Of a stretch of 64,000 bases of DNA, positions 54,181 to 64,000 are shown piece by piece. The stretch is from JACCXG01 sp963750935 (GTDB lineage Bacteria; Acidobacteriota; Vicinamibacteria; Vicinamibacterales; 2-12-FULL-66-21). How positions within the stretch are numbered: position 1 is the stretch's first letter; every line of letters starts with the position of its first letter. The DNA lies in contig CAVVSR010000004.1 in assembly GCA_963750935.1 (NCBI GenBank), forward strand, positions 62,001-126,000. Reading direction: 5' to 3'. Both the position numbers and the translations under genes were made by a program. The notes beneath the pieces were generated by a model. That model was not told the DNA's origin. It worked only from the letters and a program-made list of their open reading frames with translations, and did no database searches.

Positions 54181-55069
54181 TCAAGGAGACCCTCAGCTGC
54201 GCCAGCCACGGCACGAACCAGCGCGTGAACGACTCGACCTGCAGCTGCCGCGCCGGTGACAACGGCAGCGGCAGCGGGCCGGTATCGATGCCGCGCGCGG
54301 CCAGGCCGACGCGGATGCCCCAGGGCGCGGGGAAGATCGCAATCTGCGTGATCAGGTCGTCGAGCAGCGCCTGGAACCGCGCCGCTTCGGCGACGTGGCC
54401 GCGGTCGAAGCTGCGGACGATGGCCACCAGCAGCTCGGGGCAGAAGCCCGCGACGCCCGAGATGCCGCCGTTCCATCCCGCCTGCAACCCCTTGAACAGC
54501 ATCCGATCGTCGCCAACGAGCAGCGTCCAGTCCCGATCGCGTCGCGCCGCGGCAAGCGCGGTGAGATGCGCCTCTCGTCCGCTGCTGTCCTTGAGGCCGA
54601 CGATGAACTCTTCCTCGCCGAGCAGCGTGAGGACGGTGTCGTTCGCCAGGCCGTTCGTGAAGTCGGGCAGGTCGTAGAGCAGGCAGGGGGCGCGAAGCGC
54701 ACGGCTGACGTGTGACGCATACGCCTGGAGGTCCTGCTGCTCGTACCGGAAGAACATCGGCATCGGCAGGAGCAGCGCGCGCGCCCGGGCCCGGACCGCG
54801 GCGCGCCCCAGCTCGATGGCCGCGGGCACGGACGACGACCCGATGCCGACGAGCAAGGCACGGTCGCGCGGCAGCCGCGCCGCCGCGCGTTCGATGATCT
54901 GGATGCGGTCGGCGACTTCGAAGTGCGGATACTCGCCAGTCGCGCCGCCCACGCAGATGCCGTCGACGCCGGCCTCGACGAGCAAATCGACGACGGGATC
55001 GAGCGCCGGCAGGTTCAGGCGCCCTTCGTCGTCAACAGGTGTGGCTACCGCCGCGAACAAGCCAGTCAT
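54116..55069 (-). CDS. DHDPS/N-acetylneuraminate-lyase-family protein with repeat-encoded C-terminus
   Basis: 317 residues. TIM-barrel lyase: FAAVATPVDDEGRLNLPALD, GGATGEYPHF (carboxylate-binding), LYDLPDFTNG with the catalytic Tyr, and IVGLKDSSGRE with the Schiff-base Lys. The family cleaves or dehydrates 2-keto acids (pyruvate-dependent). The native barrel ends around VPWLAQLRVSLK; the last 20 residues, LPTPNAQLPISETKSFEGAG, are encoded by heptad element C, so the original stop was lost to the insertion. It is divergent from the sialidase-fold gene. The pair hints at amino-sugar or keto-acid use, but sialic acid itself cannot be shown. Confidence 0.85.
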   Translation of the reverse strand: MTGLFAAVATPVDDEGRLNLPALDPVVDLLVEAGVDGICVGGATGEYPHFEVADRIQIIERAAARLPRDRALLVGIGSSSVPAAIELGRAAVRARARALLLPMPMFFRYEQQDLQAYASHVSRALRAPCLLYDLPDFTNGLANDTVLTLLGEEEFIVGLKDSSGREAHLTALAAARRDRDWTLLVGDDRMLFKGLQAGWNGGISGVAGFCPELLVAIVRSFDRGHVAEAARFQALLDDLITQIAIFPAPWGIRVGLAARGIDTGPLPLPLSPARQLQVESFTRWFVPWLAQLRVSLKLPTPNAQLPISETKSFEGAG

Positions 55070-55144
55070 CGGGTTCCCGCATCAGCCGGACACGGCCGCG
55101 AAAACGCTTCGTCACCGTTCCGGGAAACGCCTAGTATAGCCACT

Positions 55145-56410
55145 ATGCTGCGACACCTTTGCTGCTGCCTGCTTGCCGGATCGGCTCTGTCCGCCCTGAT
55201 CCTGCCGCGCGTCACGGCCGAGGTCCACGCCCAGGCCGATCGACCCTTCCACTCGGCCGAGCTGATCTTCCCGCTCGAGCACTGGCACAACCACGCGTCG
55301 ATGGTCGTGGAGCTCCCCAACGGCGACCTCCTGACCTGCTGGTTCCATGGCTCCGGCGAGCGGACGGCGGACGACGTGGTCGTGCGCGGAGCTCGTCTGA
55401 AGAAGGGATCGTCCCGGTGGAGCGCGCCTTTCCTGATGGCTGACGCGCCCGGGTATCCCGACACCAACGCCACGATGTTCATGGATCCGAAGCAGCGGCT
55501 ATGGCTGATGTGGCCGACGATCCTCGCGAACGAATGGCACACGGCGCTGATGAAGTACAAGATTTCGTCGAGCTACACCGCGGACGGCCCGCCGCGCTGG
55601 GAGACGAGCGAGGTCCTCCACGTCACGCCCGGCGACGAGTTCGCGCGCGCCGTGGCCGCCGACGCCGACCGACGGCTCGCCTCCGACGCCAAGGCCGATC
55701 CGCAGATGTCCGCCTACCTCGAGAAGCGGAAGAAGGACGCGGCCGACAAGCTCACCAGGCGACTCGGATGGATGACGCGGGCACATCCGTATGTGCTCGA
55801 CGGCACGCGCCTGATCGTGCCGCTCTACTCGGACGGCTTCGACTTCTCGCTGATGGCGATCAGCGACGACTGGGGGGCGACGTGGAAGACCAGCGTCCCG
55901 CTCGTCGGACCCGGCAACATCCAGCCCACGCTGGCGCGACGCAAGGACGGGACGCTCGTCGCCTATATGCGGGACAACGGACCGCCGCCGAAGCGCCTGA
56001 TGGTGAGCACGTCGAGCGATCGCGGCGAGACGTGGAGTCCAGTCGAGGATTCCGATCGGCCGAACCCTGGCGCGGGCGCCGAGGTGCTGGTGTTGAAGAG
56101 CGGCAACTGGGCGCTGATCTACAACGACCTCGAGCGCGATCGGCATCGGCTGGCGGTCTCGCTGTCCGACGACGAGGGACGCACGTGGCGGTGGACCCGC
56201 TACCTCGAACGGGACGCCGATCCGTCCACCGACGCGCAGCGCGGCCAGTATCACTATCCGTCGATCATCCAGGCCGCGGACGGGACGCTCCACGCCACCT
56301 ACAGCTTCTTCGCGCCGCCCGCCAGCGTCACCCCGGACGCCGACAAGCGTCTGCCGCGCAAGTCGATCAAGCACGCGCATTTCAATGAAGCCTGGATCAA
56401 GCAGCCATAG
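55145..56410 (+). CDS. Exported sialidase-fold (BNR/Asp-box) protein
   Basis: 421 residues. Signal peptide up to about residue 30 (MLRHLCCCLLAGSALSALIL). The six-bladed propeller is suggested by Asp-box motifs SDDWGATWK, SSDRGETWSP and SDDEGRTWRW spaced as in sialidases, with an N-terminal ELPNGDLLTCWFHGSGERTADD blade. The family includes exo-sialidases but also many secreted glycoside-hydrolase-like proteins with other targets; the three-Arg triad was not verified. The divergent neighbour is a DHDPS/NanA-family protein. Downstream on the same strand is a Gfo/Idh/MocA oxidoreductase after a 100-bp gap. Confidence 0.8.
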   Translation: MLRHLCCCLLAGSALSALILPRVTAEVHAQADRPFHSAELIFPLEHWHNHASMVVELPNGDLLTCWFHGSGERTADDVVVRGARLKKGSSRWSAPFLMADAPGYPDTNATMFMDPKQRLWLMWPTILANEWHTALMKYKISSSYTADGPPRWETSEVLHVTPGDEFARAVAADADRRLASDAKADPQMSAYLEKRKKDAADKLTRRLGWMTRAHPYVLDGTRLIVPLYSDGFDFSLMAISDDWGATWKTSVPLVGPGNIQPTLARRKDGTLVAYMRDNGPPPKRLMVSTSSDRGETWSPVEDSDRPNPGAGAEVLVLKSGNWALIYNDLERDRHRLAVSLSDDEGRTWRWTRYLERDADPSTDAQRGQYHYPSIIQAADGTLHATYSFFAPPASVTPDADKRLPRKSIKHAHFNEAWIKQP

Positions 56411-56510
56411 GCCCACTCACCATCCAGCCGGGGCCTGACCGACCCCCGACCATCCGGCTCGAGCGCGCAGTAGCATAAAATCGAAGCCCGTTTTCCTGTG
56501 GAGATGACCG

Positions 56511-57860
<1,350 letters not shown>

Positions 57861-57867
57861 AGAGCCC

Positions 57868-60525
57868 ATGAAAAGGTCGATCGTCGCCGCGTGTCTCTCG
57901 GTTGCCGCTGTCGCCAGCGGCGTCGCCTACCAGTCGGGCCAGTGGCCTCCCGGGTTGCAGAAAGTCTCGGACGAATCGCCGGTGCTGTCGCCCGAGGCCT
58001 CGATGAAGACCATCGTGCTGCCGCCCGGATATCGGCTGGAGCTGGTCGCCAGCGAGCCGATGATCCAGGAGCCGGTCGTCATCGACTGGGATGCCGACGG
58101 CCGGCTGTGGGTCGTGGAGATGCCCGGATACATGGAGGACATGCCGGCGACGACCGAGCGGGAGCCGACCGGCCGCGTCAGCGTGCTCGAAGACACCAAC
58201 GATGACGGCAGGATGGACAAGAAGACCGTCTTCCTCGACAAGCTGGTGCTGCCGCGCTCGCTCAAGGTGCTCGATCGCGGCGGCGCGCTCATCGCCGAGC
58301 CACCCAATCTCTGGCTGGCGCGCGACACCAACGGCGACCTGAAGGCCGACACGAAAGAATCAGTCACCGACAAGTACGGCCAGGAGCTCGCGAACGTCGA
58401 GCACAACGCCAACTCGCTGACGTGGGCCATGGACAACTGGATGCACACGTCGGAGGGAGACATCTATCTTCGCCTGAAGGACGGCAAGTTCGAGGTGGCG
58501 AAGACGCTGTCGCGCGGCCAGTGGGGCAACAGCCAGGACGATGCCGGCCGCATCTATCGCAACACGAACTCGTCGGCGCTGTTCGTGGATGTCGTGCCGA
58601 CGCCGTATTACACGCGCAATCCCAGCATGATGCGCACGCGCGGCAGCTACGAAACGCTCGATACCGGCGACCTGAACACGACCTGGCCGATTCGCCCGAC
58701 CCGGGGCGTCAATCGCGGCTACCAGGACGGCGTGCTCAGGCCCGATGGCACGCTCGCGGGGTTCACCGCGGTCGGAGCGCCGACGGTCTTTCGCGGCGAT
58801 CGCCTGCCGGCCGAGCTCCAGGGCAACGTCTTCCTGGCCGAACCGTCCGGCAACCTGGTGAGCCGCGTGATCGTCACGGACGACGGGACGATGCTGCGTG
58901 GACGGAAGGCCTACGAGCGTGGCGAGTTCATGGCGTCCACCGACGAACGCTTCCGCCCCGTCAATCTCTCGTCCGCGCCCGACGGCACGCTCTACGTCGT
59001 GGACATGTACCACGGCATCATCCAGCACAAGGGCTACATCACCGAGTACCTGCGCGATCAGATCCTGTCGAGAAAGCTCGAGCGTCCACAGGGCCATGGC
59101 CGGATCTATCGCGTCGTGCACGAGACGACGAAGCGCGATCGGCGTCCCGCCCTGTCGAAGGCGACCCCAGGCCAGCTCGTGGACACGCTGTCGCACCCGA
59201 ACGGCTGGTGGCGTGACACCGCGCAGCGTCTGCTCGTGGAGCGCGGCGCACAAGGCGTCCGACCCCTGCTGACGCAGAAAGCGACGAGCGCGCCCGACTG
59301 GCGGACGCGCCTGCACGCATTGTGGACGCTCGACGGCGTCGACGCGATCGAGCCGGCGACGGTCACTCGTGCGCTCGGCGATTCGTCGCGCGACGTCCGC
59401 GTGTCGGCGCTGCGTCTCTCCGAGCGATGGCTCGAGAAGAAGGACCCCGCGATCCAGGCTGCCGTGATCAAGCTTCTCGACGACAAGGACTGGGCCGTTC
59501 GTCGTCAGCTCGCCGCCACGCTCGGCGTGATTCCCGGCGACGTCCCGGCGAAGATCGACGCGGTGGCGACGCTGCTGGAGCGCCATGGCGACGATCCGAT
59601 GACCGTCGACGCCGCGTTGAGCGGCCTCGCCGGCAGCGAGCACGTCGTCCTCGGCCGGCTGCTGCAGAACGCTTCGGCCAGTCCGCAGCGCAGCGCGGCG
59701 ATCACGACGCTCGCGGCGACGATCGTCAGGGGCGGTCAGGACGCGCCGTTCCAGGAGGTGCTGCGGCTGGCGGCGCAGACGGATCGCGCCGAGTGGCAGC
59801 GCGCGGCACTCTTCCAGGGTGCGGAAGCCGCGCTGCTCAACGGATCGTTGCCGGGCACCGGACGTCGCGGCGGCGGGGCGGCCGCGGCGCAGGGCAACGC
59901 ACCTGGTCAGCGCGGCGGTCCTGGTGGGGCGCCGGCGTTTCCGACGACACCGAATCCCGGAGCCGCGGCCGGAGGCGGTCGAGGCCGGGGCAATGCCGTC
60001 GCTGCGGTGCCGCTTCAGCGCGAACCCGCGGAGCTCGTGAAGCTGTCCGCCTCGCCCGGTGAGGACGGGAACCGCGCCAAGGCGCTGCTGGCCCGCCTGA
60101 CGTGGCCCGGCAAGCCGGTGGCTGCCGGTGCGGCGCCTGCCGCCGCGCCGCTGACCGCCGAGGAGCAGAAGCGCTTCGACGAAGGCAAGACCGTCTACAC
60201 GAACCTGTGCGTGGCCTGTCATCAGGAGGACGGGCGCGGCCGCGAGAAGCTGGCGCCCTCATTGGTGGGATCGAACTTCGCCCTCGGACCATCCGGCGTC
60301 CCGATCCGGATTCTCCTGAACGGCAAGGAAGGACCTGTCGGGCTGATGCCGCCGCTCGGCGCGGCGCTCAGCGATGCGCAGATCGCGGGGGTCCTGACCT
60401 TCGTCCGGCGCTCATGGGGCCATCAGGACACCGCGGTGGACGAAGCCGCGGTCGGCGCCGTGCGCAAGGCGACGACGGGACGCGCCAAGCCGTGGAGCGA
60501 GACCGAGCTGTCGACGATCAAGTAG
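57868..60525 (+). CDS. PVC-type membrane-bound dehydrogenase with HEAT repeats and cytochrome c
   Basis: 885 residues. Signal peptide MKRSIVAACLSVAAVASGVA. Then a beta-propeller dehydrogenase-like domain (about residues 45-430; LPPGYRLELVASEPMI, VIDWDADGRLWVVEMPGYM, STDERFRPVNLSSAPDGTLY, VVDMYHGIIQHKGYI). A HEAT-like helical domain follows (about 440-650), then a Gly/Pro/Ala-rich linker and a C-terminal cytochrome c domain with CVACH at 60208-60222 and a distal Met in GLMPPLG. It is probably exported and passes electrons from a sugar-like substrate. Its end overlaps the convergent UxaC stop by 8 bp. Confidence 0.88.
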   Translation: MKRSIVAACLSVAAVASGVAYQSGQWPPGLQKVSDESPVLSPEASMKTIVLPPGYRLELVASEPMIQEPVVIDWDADGRLWVVEMPGYMEDMPATTEREPTGRVSVLEDTNDDGRMDKKTVFLDKLVLPRSLKVLDRGGALIAEPPNLWLARDTNGDLKADTKESVTDKYGQELANVEHNANSLTWAMDNWMHTSEGDIYLRLKDGKFEVAKTLSRGQWGNSQDDAGRIYRNTNSSALFVDVVPTPYYTRNPSMMRTRGSYETLDTGDLNTTWPIRPTRGVNRGYQDGVLRPDGTLAGFTAVGAPTVFRGDRLPAELQGNVFLAEPSGNLVSRVIVTDDGTMLRGRKAYERGEFMASTDERFRPVNLSSAPDGTLYVVDMYHGIIQHKGYITEYLRDQILSRKLERPQGHGRIYRVVHETTKRDRRPALSKATPGQLVDTLSHPNGWWRDTAQRLLVERGAQGVRPLLTQKATSAPDWRTRLHALWTLDGVDAIEPATVTRALGDSSRDVRVSALRLSERWLEKKDPAIQAAVIKLLDDKDWAVRRQLAATLGVIPGDVPAKIDAVATLLERHGDDPMTVDAALSGLAGSEHVVLGRLLQNASASPQRSAAITTLAATIVRGGQDAPFQEVLRLAAQTDRAEWQRAALFQGAEAALLNGSLPGTGRRGGGAAAAQGNAPGQRGGPGGAPAFPTTPNPGAAAGGGRGRGNAVAAVPLQREPAELVKLSASPGEDGNRAKALLARLTWPGKPVAAGAAPAAAPLTAEEQKRFDEGKTVYTNLCVACHQEDGRGREKLAPSLVGSNFALGPSGVPIRILLNGKEGPVGLMPPLGAALSDAQIAGVLTFVRRSWGHQDTAVDEAAVGAVRKATTGRAKPWSETELSTIK

Positions 60526-61933
60526 CGGGCAGGTCCAGCTTGAGATAGCGCTTCGCGTTGTTGAAGCAGATGTCCCCGACCATCGAACCGATCATCCGAT
60601 GGTCGTCGGGCAGCTCGCCGCGATCGATTTCGCGTCCCAGCATGTTGCACAGCACGCGGCGGAAGTACTCGTGCCGCGGGTACGACATGAACGAACGCGA
60701 GTCGGTCAGCATGCCGACGAAATGCGAGAGCAGGCCGACGTTCGACAGCGCGTCGACCTGCCACTCGATGCCGTCCTTCTGATCGAGATACCACCAGCCG
60801 CTGCCGAACTGCATCCGTCCCGCGACCGACCCGTCCTGGAAGTTGCCGATCATCGTCGCCAGCGCGTAGTTGTCGACCGGGTTGTTGTTGTAGAGGATGG
60901 TCTGCGGCAGCGCGTGCTCCTGCTCGAGGCGATCGAGATAGGCCGCCAGCGTCTGCACCTGCGGGTAGTCGCCGATCGAGTCGTAGCCGGTGTCTTTGCC
61001 GAGGGTCTGCAGCATCCGCGTGTTGACGTTGCGCTGGGCGCCGAGGTGGAGCTGCTTGGTCCATCCTTTCGCGGCGTCGAGACGGCCGAACAGCAGCATC
61101 AGCCATGACGCGAACCGTTCGTGCTGCGCCGCGTCGGCGGCGCGGCCGGCGCGCGCCTGATCGAAGATCGCCGCCGCCTCCTTGTCGGTGCAGGGCGTCG
61201 CGTAGCAGTGCGCCAGGCCGTGGTCCGACAGGCGGCCGCCGGCGTCGTGGAAGTCCTGGTGGCGCTTCGAGAGCGCGTCCACGAACCCGCTGAAGCTGCC
61301 GACGCCAACTCCCGCCGTGCGTCCCAGCCGATCGACCCAGGGGTTGAAGGTCTGCGGATCGTCCACCTGCATCGCGCGATCGGGCCGGAACGTCGGATAG
61401 AAGCGAGTGGCGAGCCCCGACGCGCGAATCGCCGCGTGATGGTCGAGCGGATCGGCCGGATCGTCGGTGGTGCAGACGGCGCGCACCTGGAACTTCTTCA
61501 GGATTCCGTGGGCGGTGAGGTGATCGTCGGCGAGCTGGGCGTTGGCGCGCTCCCAGATGCCGGGTGCAGTCTCCTCGTTCAGCAGCTCCTCGATGCCGAA
61601 GTAGCGCAGCAGCTCGAGGTGCGTCCAGTGATAGAGCGGGTTGCGCAGGCAGCGCGGCACCGTGCGCGCCCAGGCCAGGAACTTCTCGTAGGGATCGGCA
61701 TCGCCGGTGCAGTAGCGCTCGGCCACGCCGTTGGCGCGCATGGCGCGCCACTTGTAGTGATCACCCTCGAGCCAGATCTCGAACAGGTTCGCGAATCGGC
61801 GGTTCTCGGCGACGTCCTTCGGCGGCAGGTGGCAGTGATAGTCGAGAATCGGCTGCGGCTCGGCGTAGGTGTGGTACAGGTGGCGCGCGGTCTTGCCGTG
61901 CAGGAGGAAATCGTCGGTGATGAAGGGCATCAC
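60518..61933 (-). CDS. uxaC: Glucuronate isomerase (UxaC)
   Basis: 471 residues, the family length. LDYHCHLPPKDVAENRRF holds the metal-binding H-x-H of this amidohydrolase-fold isomerase. FQVRAVCTTDDPADPLDHH, QLHLGAQRNVNTRM and LYNNNPVDNYALATMIGNFQ are family-specific segments, and FVGMLTDSRSFMSYPRHEYF is the C-terminal signature. Converts D-glucuronate to D-fructuronate (and galacturonate to tagaturonate) in the cytoplasm. The adjacent Tat-exported oxidoreductases and the ManD-like gene fit uronic-acid use, but UxaB/UxuA homologues are not in the window. Intact. Confidence 0.95.
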   Translation of the reverse strand: MMPFITDDFLLHGKTARHLYHTYAEPQPILDYHCHLPPKDVAENRRFANLFEIWLEGDHYKWRAMRANGVAERYCTGDADPYEKFLAWARTVPRCLRNPLYHWTHLELLRYFGIEELLNEETAPGIWERANAQLADDHLTAHGILKKFQVRAVCTTDDPADPLDHHAAIRASGLATRFYPTFRPDRAMQVDDPQTFNPWVDRLGRTAGVGVGSFSGFVDALSKRHQDFHDAGGRLSDHGLAHCYATPCTDKEAAAIFDQARAGRAADAAQHERFASWLMLLFGRLDAAKGWTKQLHLGAQRNVNTRMLQTLGKDTGYDSIGDYPQVQTLAAYLDRLEQEHALPQTILYNNNPVDNYALATMIGNFQDGSVAGRMQFGSGWWYLDQKDGIEWQVDALSNVGLLSHFVGMLTDSRSFMSYPRHEYFRRVLCNMLGREIDRGELPDDHRMIGSMVGDICFNNAKRYLKLDLPAT

Positions 61934-61976
61934 CGGGTAGCTTAGCAGAGGGTTTGCGGCCCGGCGCGCGGCTGCG

Positions 61977-63103
61977 TCAGCGCCCGATCGGACGTGCCGG
62001 ATCCGAAAATGCCGGGTTGGTGAGGAACGCCTGGTCGGTCAGGCTCTCGAGAAACGCGACGAGGTCGGCGACCTCGGCTGGCGTGAGCGTGAACGGCCGC
62101 ATCATCCGGCTCGGCGACGTCCCCGGTCTGCCGCCCGACGCATAGTGCGCGATCACGGCCTCGAGCGTCGCGACGCTGCCGTCGTGCATGTACGGCGCGG
62201 TCACCGCGATGTTCCGCAGCGTCGGCGCCTTGAAGCGGCCGTGATCTCCAGGATTCTTCGTCTGGTCGAACAGGCCCCGATCGGCAGCTGCCGGCGTGGC
62301 CGCGTCGCTCACGAGTCCGGTGTTGTGAAAGACAGGCGCCAACGGTGTCGCCCCTTCGAGCACGACCCTGCCGGAGAGGTTGAACCCGGCATGGCACGAT
62401 CCGCAGCGGGTGCGATTCGAGAAGAAGAGCTCCATGCCGCGCTGGGCCGCCACCGAGAGCGCCGTGCGATCGTCGCGATACAAATAGCGATCGACGGGCG
62501 AGTCGCCCGACAGCAACGTGCGCTGGAACGCCGACACCGCCTTGACGATGTTCTCGAGCGAGACCGATGGTGGCCCGGGAAACACCGCCCGAAAGCGCGC
62601 CGCGTCCTCGGCACTGGCTGCGAACCGCGCGACCACTTCGTCCTGCCGCCCCTGCATCCCCATCTCGACCGGATGTTCGTTGAAGAGCGGGACCGCCATC
62701 TGCAGCTCGAGGCTGGTCAGCGACTCGTCCGCCCAGCCGAACGTGGCGTTGTAGGCGACGTTGGTGAGCGACATCGTGCTGCGCGCATGCTGGCCGCCGG
62801 TCGATCCGATCGCGTGCGCCTTCCCGTCGGTGAAGGCGCGCTGCTGCTGATGACAGGTGGCGCAGGCGAACTGCCCGTTGCCCGACAACCGGCGATCGTA
62901 GAAGAGGCGGCGGCCCAGCGCGACCTTCGCCTCGCTCATGGGATTGTCGGCCGGGACGCGCGGCACCGGGAGGCCGCGCGGCAGGTTCCACTCGAACCGC
63001 GGCAGCGGGAGGGGAGTGGCGCGTTCTGGCGCGGCTGCCCGGGTTCACTCGCGCCGCTCGCGCAGAGCACCGCCAGCGAGAGCGCCGCCGCACGCGCGAT
63101 CAC
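61977..63103 (-). CDS. Diheme cytochrome c peroxidase-like protein (frameshift near N-terminus)
   Basis: About 375 residues. Two c-type heme motifs, CATCH and CGSCH, are in the positions typical of MauG/CcpA-type proteins, with KVALGRRLFYDRRLSGNG before the first and TLRNIAVTAPYMHDGSVATLE near the end. A GTG at 63103 with a GGTAAGGAG ribosome site opens a signal peptide (MIARAAALSLAVLCASG) in a different frame; the switch is near 63015 and needs one added base, unlike the other shifts here. It would reduce H2O2 or oxidise a partner in the periplasm. 12 bp downstream of the TPR gene, same strand. Confidence 0.85.
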
Positions 63104-63115
63104 GCGAGCGTCTCC

Positions 63116-63799
63116 TTACCAGGAACGATGGACGGTGTCCCGCCCCATCGAACGCGTCACCTGCGCAATCGCCGTGCGCTCGGCAATCCACGTCTCGAGA
63201 TCGGCGACGGCGGCGGGATCGGCGCCGCGCGGCTCCACCTTGCGCTTCGCCACCCAGGCGTGCATCGCCTTCATCAACAGGTCGGCCTGCTGGCGATCGA
63301 TCGCGAACAGCGCCAGGTAGGCCTCCTTCGCGTCGTCCAGGCGATTGAGCGCGAGGTAGGCTTCGGCGCGGTATTCGATGGCGTCGGGAAAGTTCGGGGC
63401 GATCTTCAGGGCGCGGTCGTAGTGTTCGAGCGCCTTCTTGAAGTCGCCAAGCTTGCGCGAGGCGTAGCCCATGCCGTTCCAGGCCTGCGGCAGTGCCGGA
63501 TTCAGACGAGCCGCCTCCTGGAAGCTCTTGAGCGCGCGCCCGAACTCCGCACGCGCCTGCTTCTCGTGCTTGAGGCGATCGGCCTGCTTCGTGCTCTTCG
63601 CCGCCTGCTCTTCCGCCTTGACGCCACGGTTCCGGTTGTCGAGCCCCTTGTTGTAGGCCGCGACAGCCATGGCCTCGGGGCTCCGGCCCGCGACCGGGGA
63701 TGGGCTCGGCGGAACGGTTATCCCGTTCGCCCCGGCGGGAAGTTGGCACACCAGGACCGACAGGGCCAGGACCGACGCGGCGAAGGCATGGCGCGACAT
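63116..63799 (-). CDS. Secreted TPR-repeat protein
   Basis: 227 residues. Signal peptide MSRHAFAASVLALSVLVCQL ends near AGANG. A Lys/Glu-rich helical stretch (EEQAAKSTKQADRLKHEKQ) precedes three to four TPR units: LKSFQEAARLNPALPQAWNG, MGYASRKLGDFKKALEHYDR, ALKIAPNFPDAIEYRAEAYL and ALNRLDDAKEAYLALF. TPRs mediate protein binding, so this may assist the diheme peroxidase encoded next (inference). The C-terminal part is helical and carries two Trp. Upstream lies a GAAGTCA inverted array. Confidence 0.85.
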   Translation of the reverse strand: MSRHAFAASVLALSVLVCQLPAGANGITVPPSPSPVAGRSPEAMAVAAYNKGLDNRNRGVKAEEQAAKSTKQADRLKHEKQARAEFGRALKSFQEAARLNPALPQAWNGMGYASRKLGDFKKALEHYDRALKIAPNFPDAIEYRAEAYLALNRLDDAKEAYLALFAIDRQQADLLMKAMHAWVAKRKVEPRGADPAAVADLETWIAERTAIAQVTRSMGRDTVHRSW

Positions 63800-63845
63800 G
63801 AGGTGCTCCTACCGTCTTAGACGTGGCTTACAGAGAGGTTACCTC

Positions 63846-63908
63846 ATGGAAGTCAGAAGTACGGAAGTACGGAAGTCAAAACGTTTTGACTTCTGACTTC
63901 TGACTTAA
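63846..63908. repeat. GAAGTCA-heptad inverted repeat
   Basis: Left arm: GAAGTCA, GAAGTACG, GAAGTACG, GAAGTCA, then AAAACGTTTT at the centre (self-complementary). Right arm: GACTTCT, GACTTCT, GACTTAA. The hairpin is nearly perfect over 24 bp with a tight centre. The last unit overlaps the stop codon of a partial minus-strand gene at the window edge. Confidence 0.85.
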
Positions 63909-64000
63909 GGTGCCAGGAAGGTCAGCGCGTGGCTCAAGCGCCGCGCGGCTGCTGCTGACGTCAAGCTGAGCGTTATCGCAGTTCGCTGGACATGGTGCGG
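63905..64000 (-). CDS. Possible 3' end of a truncated gene
   Basis: 31 codons open to the right edge, ending ALTFLAP and a TAA formed where the GAAGTCA repeat starts. Support is weak: the composition is plausible, and other repeat elements in the window start at or just after real stop codons. The stretch RTAITLSLTSAAAARRLSHA is hydrophobic to amphipathic. No family recognised. Confidence 0.3.
   Translation of the reverse strand, partial: PHHVQRTAITLSLTSAAAARRLSHALTFLAP

Overview
The window is high-GC bacterial DNA with a dense gene layout. Its gene content points to an Acidobacteriota genome, most likely of the Vicinamibacteria type (inference from content, not a database match). The pointers are three large Oar-like TonB-dependent receptors with an N-terminal carboxypeptidase-regulatory domain, a PadR regulator directly upstream of an ADOP-type MacB/FtsX permease, two Planctomycete/Verrucomicrobium-type heme-binding dehydrogenases, Tat-exported sugar-processing enzymes, and many sugar-acid genes. 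No rRNA, tRNA, CRISPR array, phage or classical insertion sequence was found.

Layout. 1-6.7 kb: the end of a heme-binding protein, a ManD/RspA-like enolase, an unidentified protein, an SDR dehydrogenase and a Tat-exported TIM-barrel enzyme. 6.9-9.9 kb: small secreted or uncharacterised proteins and an NTF2-like protein. 10-13 kb: TonB receptor 1. 13.6-18.6 kb: a 5'-3' exonuclease, an FAD oxidoreductase, a CPXCG zinc-ribbon mini-protein, a GntP permease and a renal-type dipeptidase. 18.6-25.7 kb: a MetE-like protein, an SGNH esterase, adenylate kinase, and a sugar-acid unit (MFS carrier, DHDPS-family aldolase/dehydratase, IlvD/Edd dehydratase). 26-30.6 kb: a TorF-type porin and TonB receptor 2. 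30.7-34.6 kb: a translationally coupled operon of SSS symporter, sugar nucleotidyltransferase and galactokinase-like GHMP kinase. 34.6-38.6 kb: a four-helix-bundle gene inside repeat arms, then TonB receptor 3. 38.7-43.8 kb: a two-subunit molybdenum hydroxylase followed by a NatAB-like ABC exporter. 44-49.7 kb: a CehA-like metallohydrolase, PadR and ADOP. 49.9-55 kb: a GT39-like membrane protein, MFS, ATP-grasp and DHDPS-family protein. 55-63.8 kb: a sialidase-fold protein, a Gfo/Idh/MocA oxidoreductase, a PVC-type dehydrogenase/cytochrome c, glucuronate isomerase UxaC, a diheme peroxidase and a TPR protein.

The gene set suggests a heterotroph that binds oligomers at the outer membrane (TonB receptors), processes sugars in the periplasm, and degrades uronic and aldonic acids inside the cell.

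Two window-wide patterns stand out. (1) Intergenic elements are built from tandem 7-bp units arranged as inverted arms around a core. They usually start within about 15 bp of a stop codon. Four of them use the unit GGGAGTT, with four units per arm on both sides in three copies; the fourth, longer copy carries a gene for a four-helix-bundle protein related to the 23S-rRNA-IVP/Avd family. This is the best candidate here for an undescribed mobile or regulatory system. (2) At least 14 genes are split by frameshifts, almost all consistent with a single extra base. This suggests an insertion-biased assembly or, less likely, real decay. Disrupted genes are therefore annotated across their full span.
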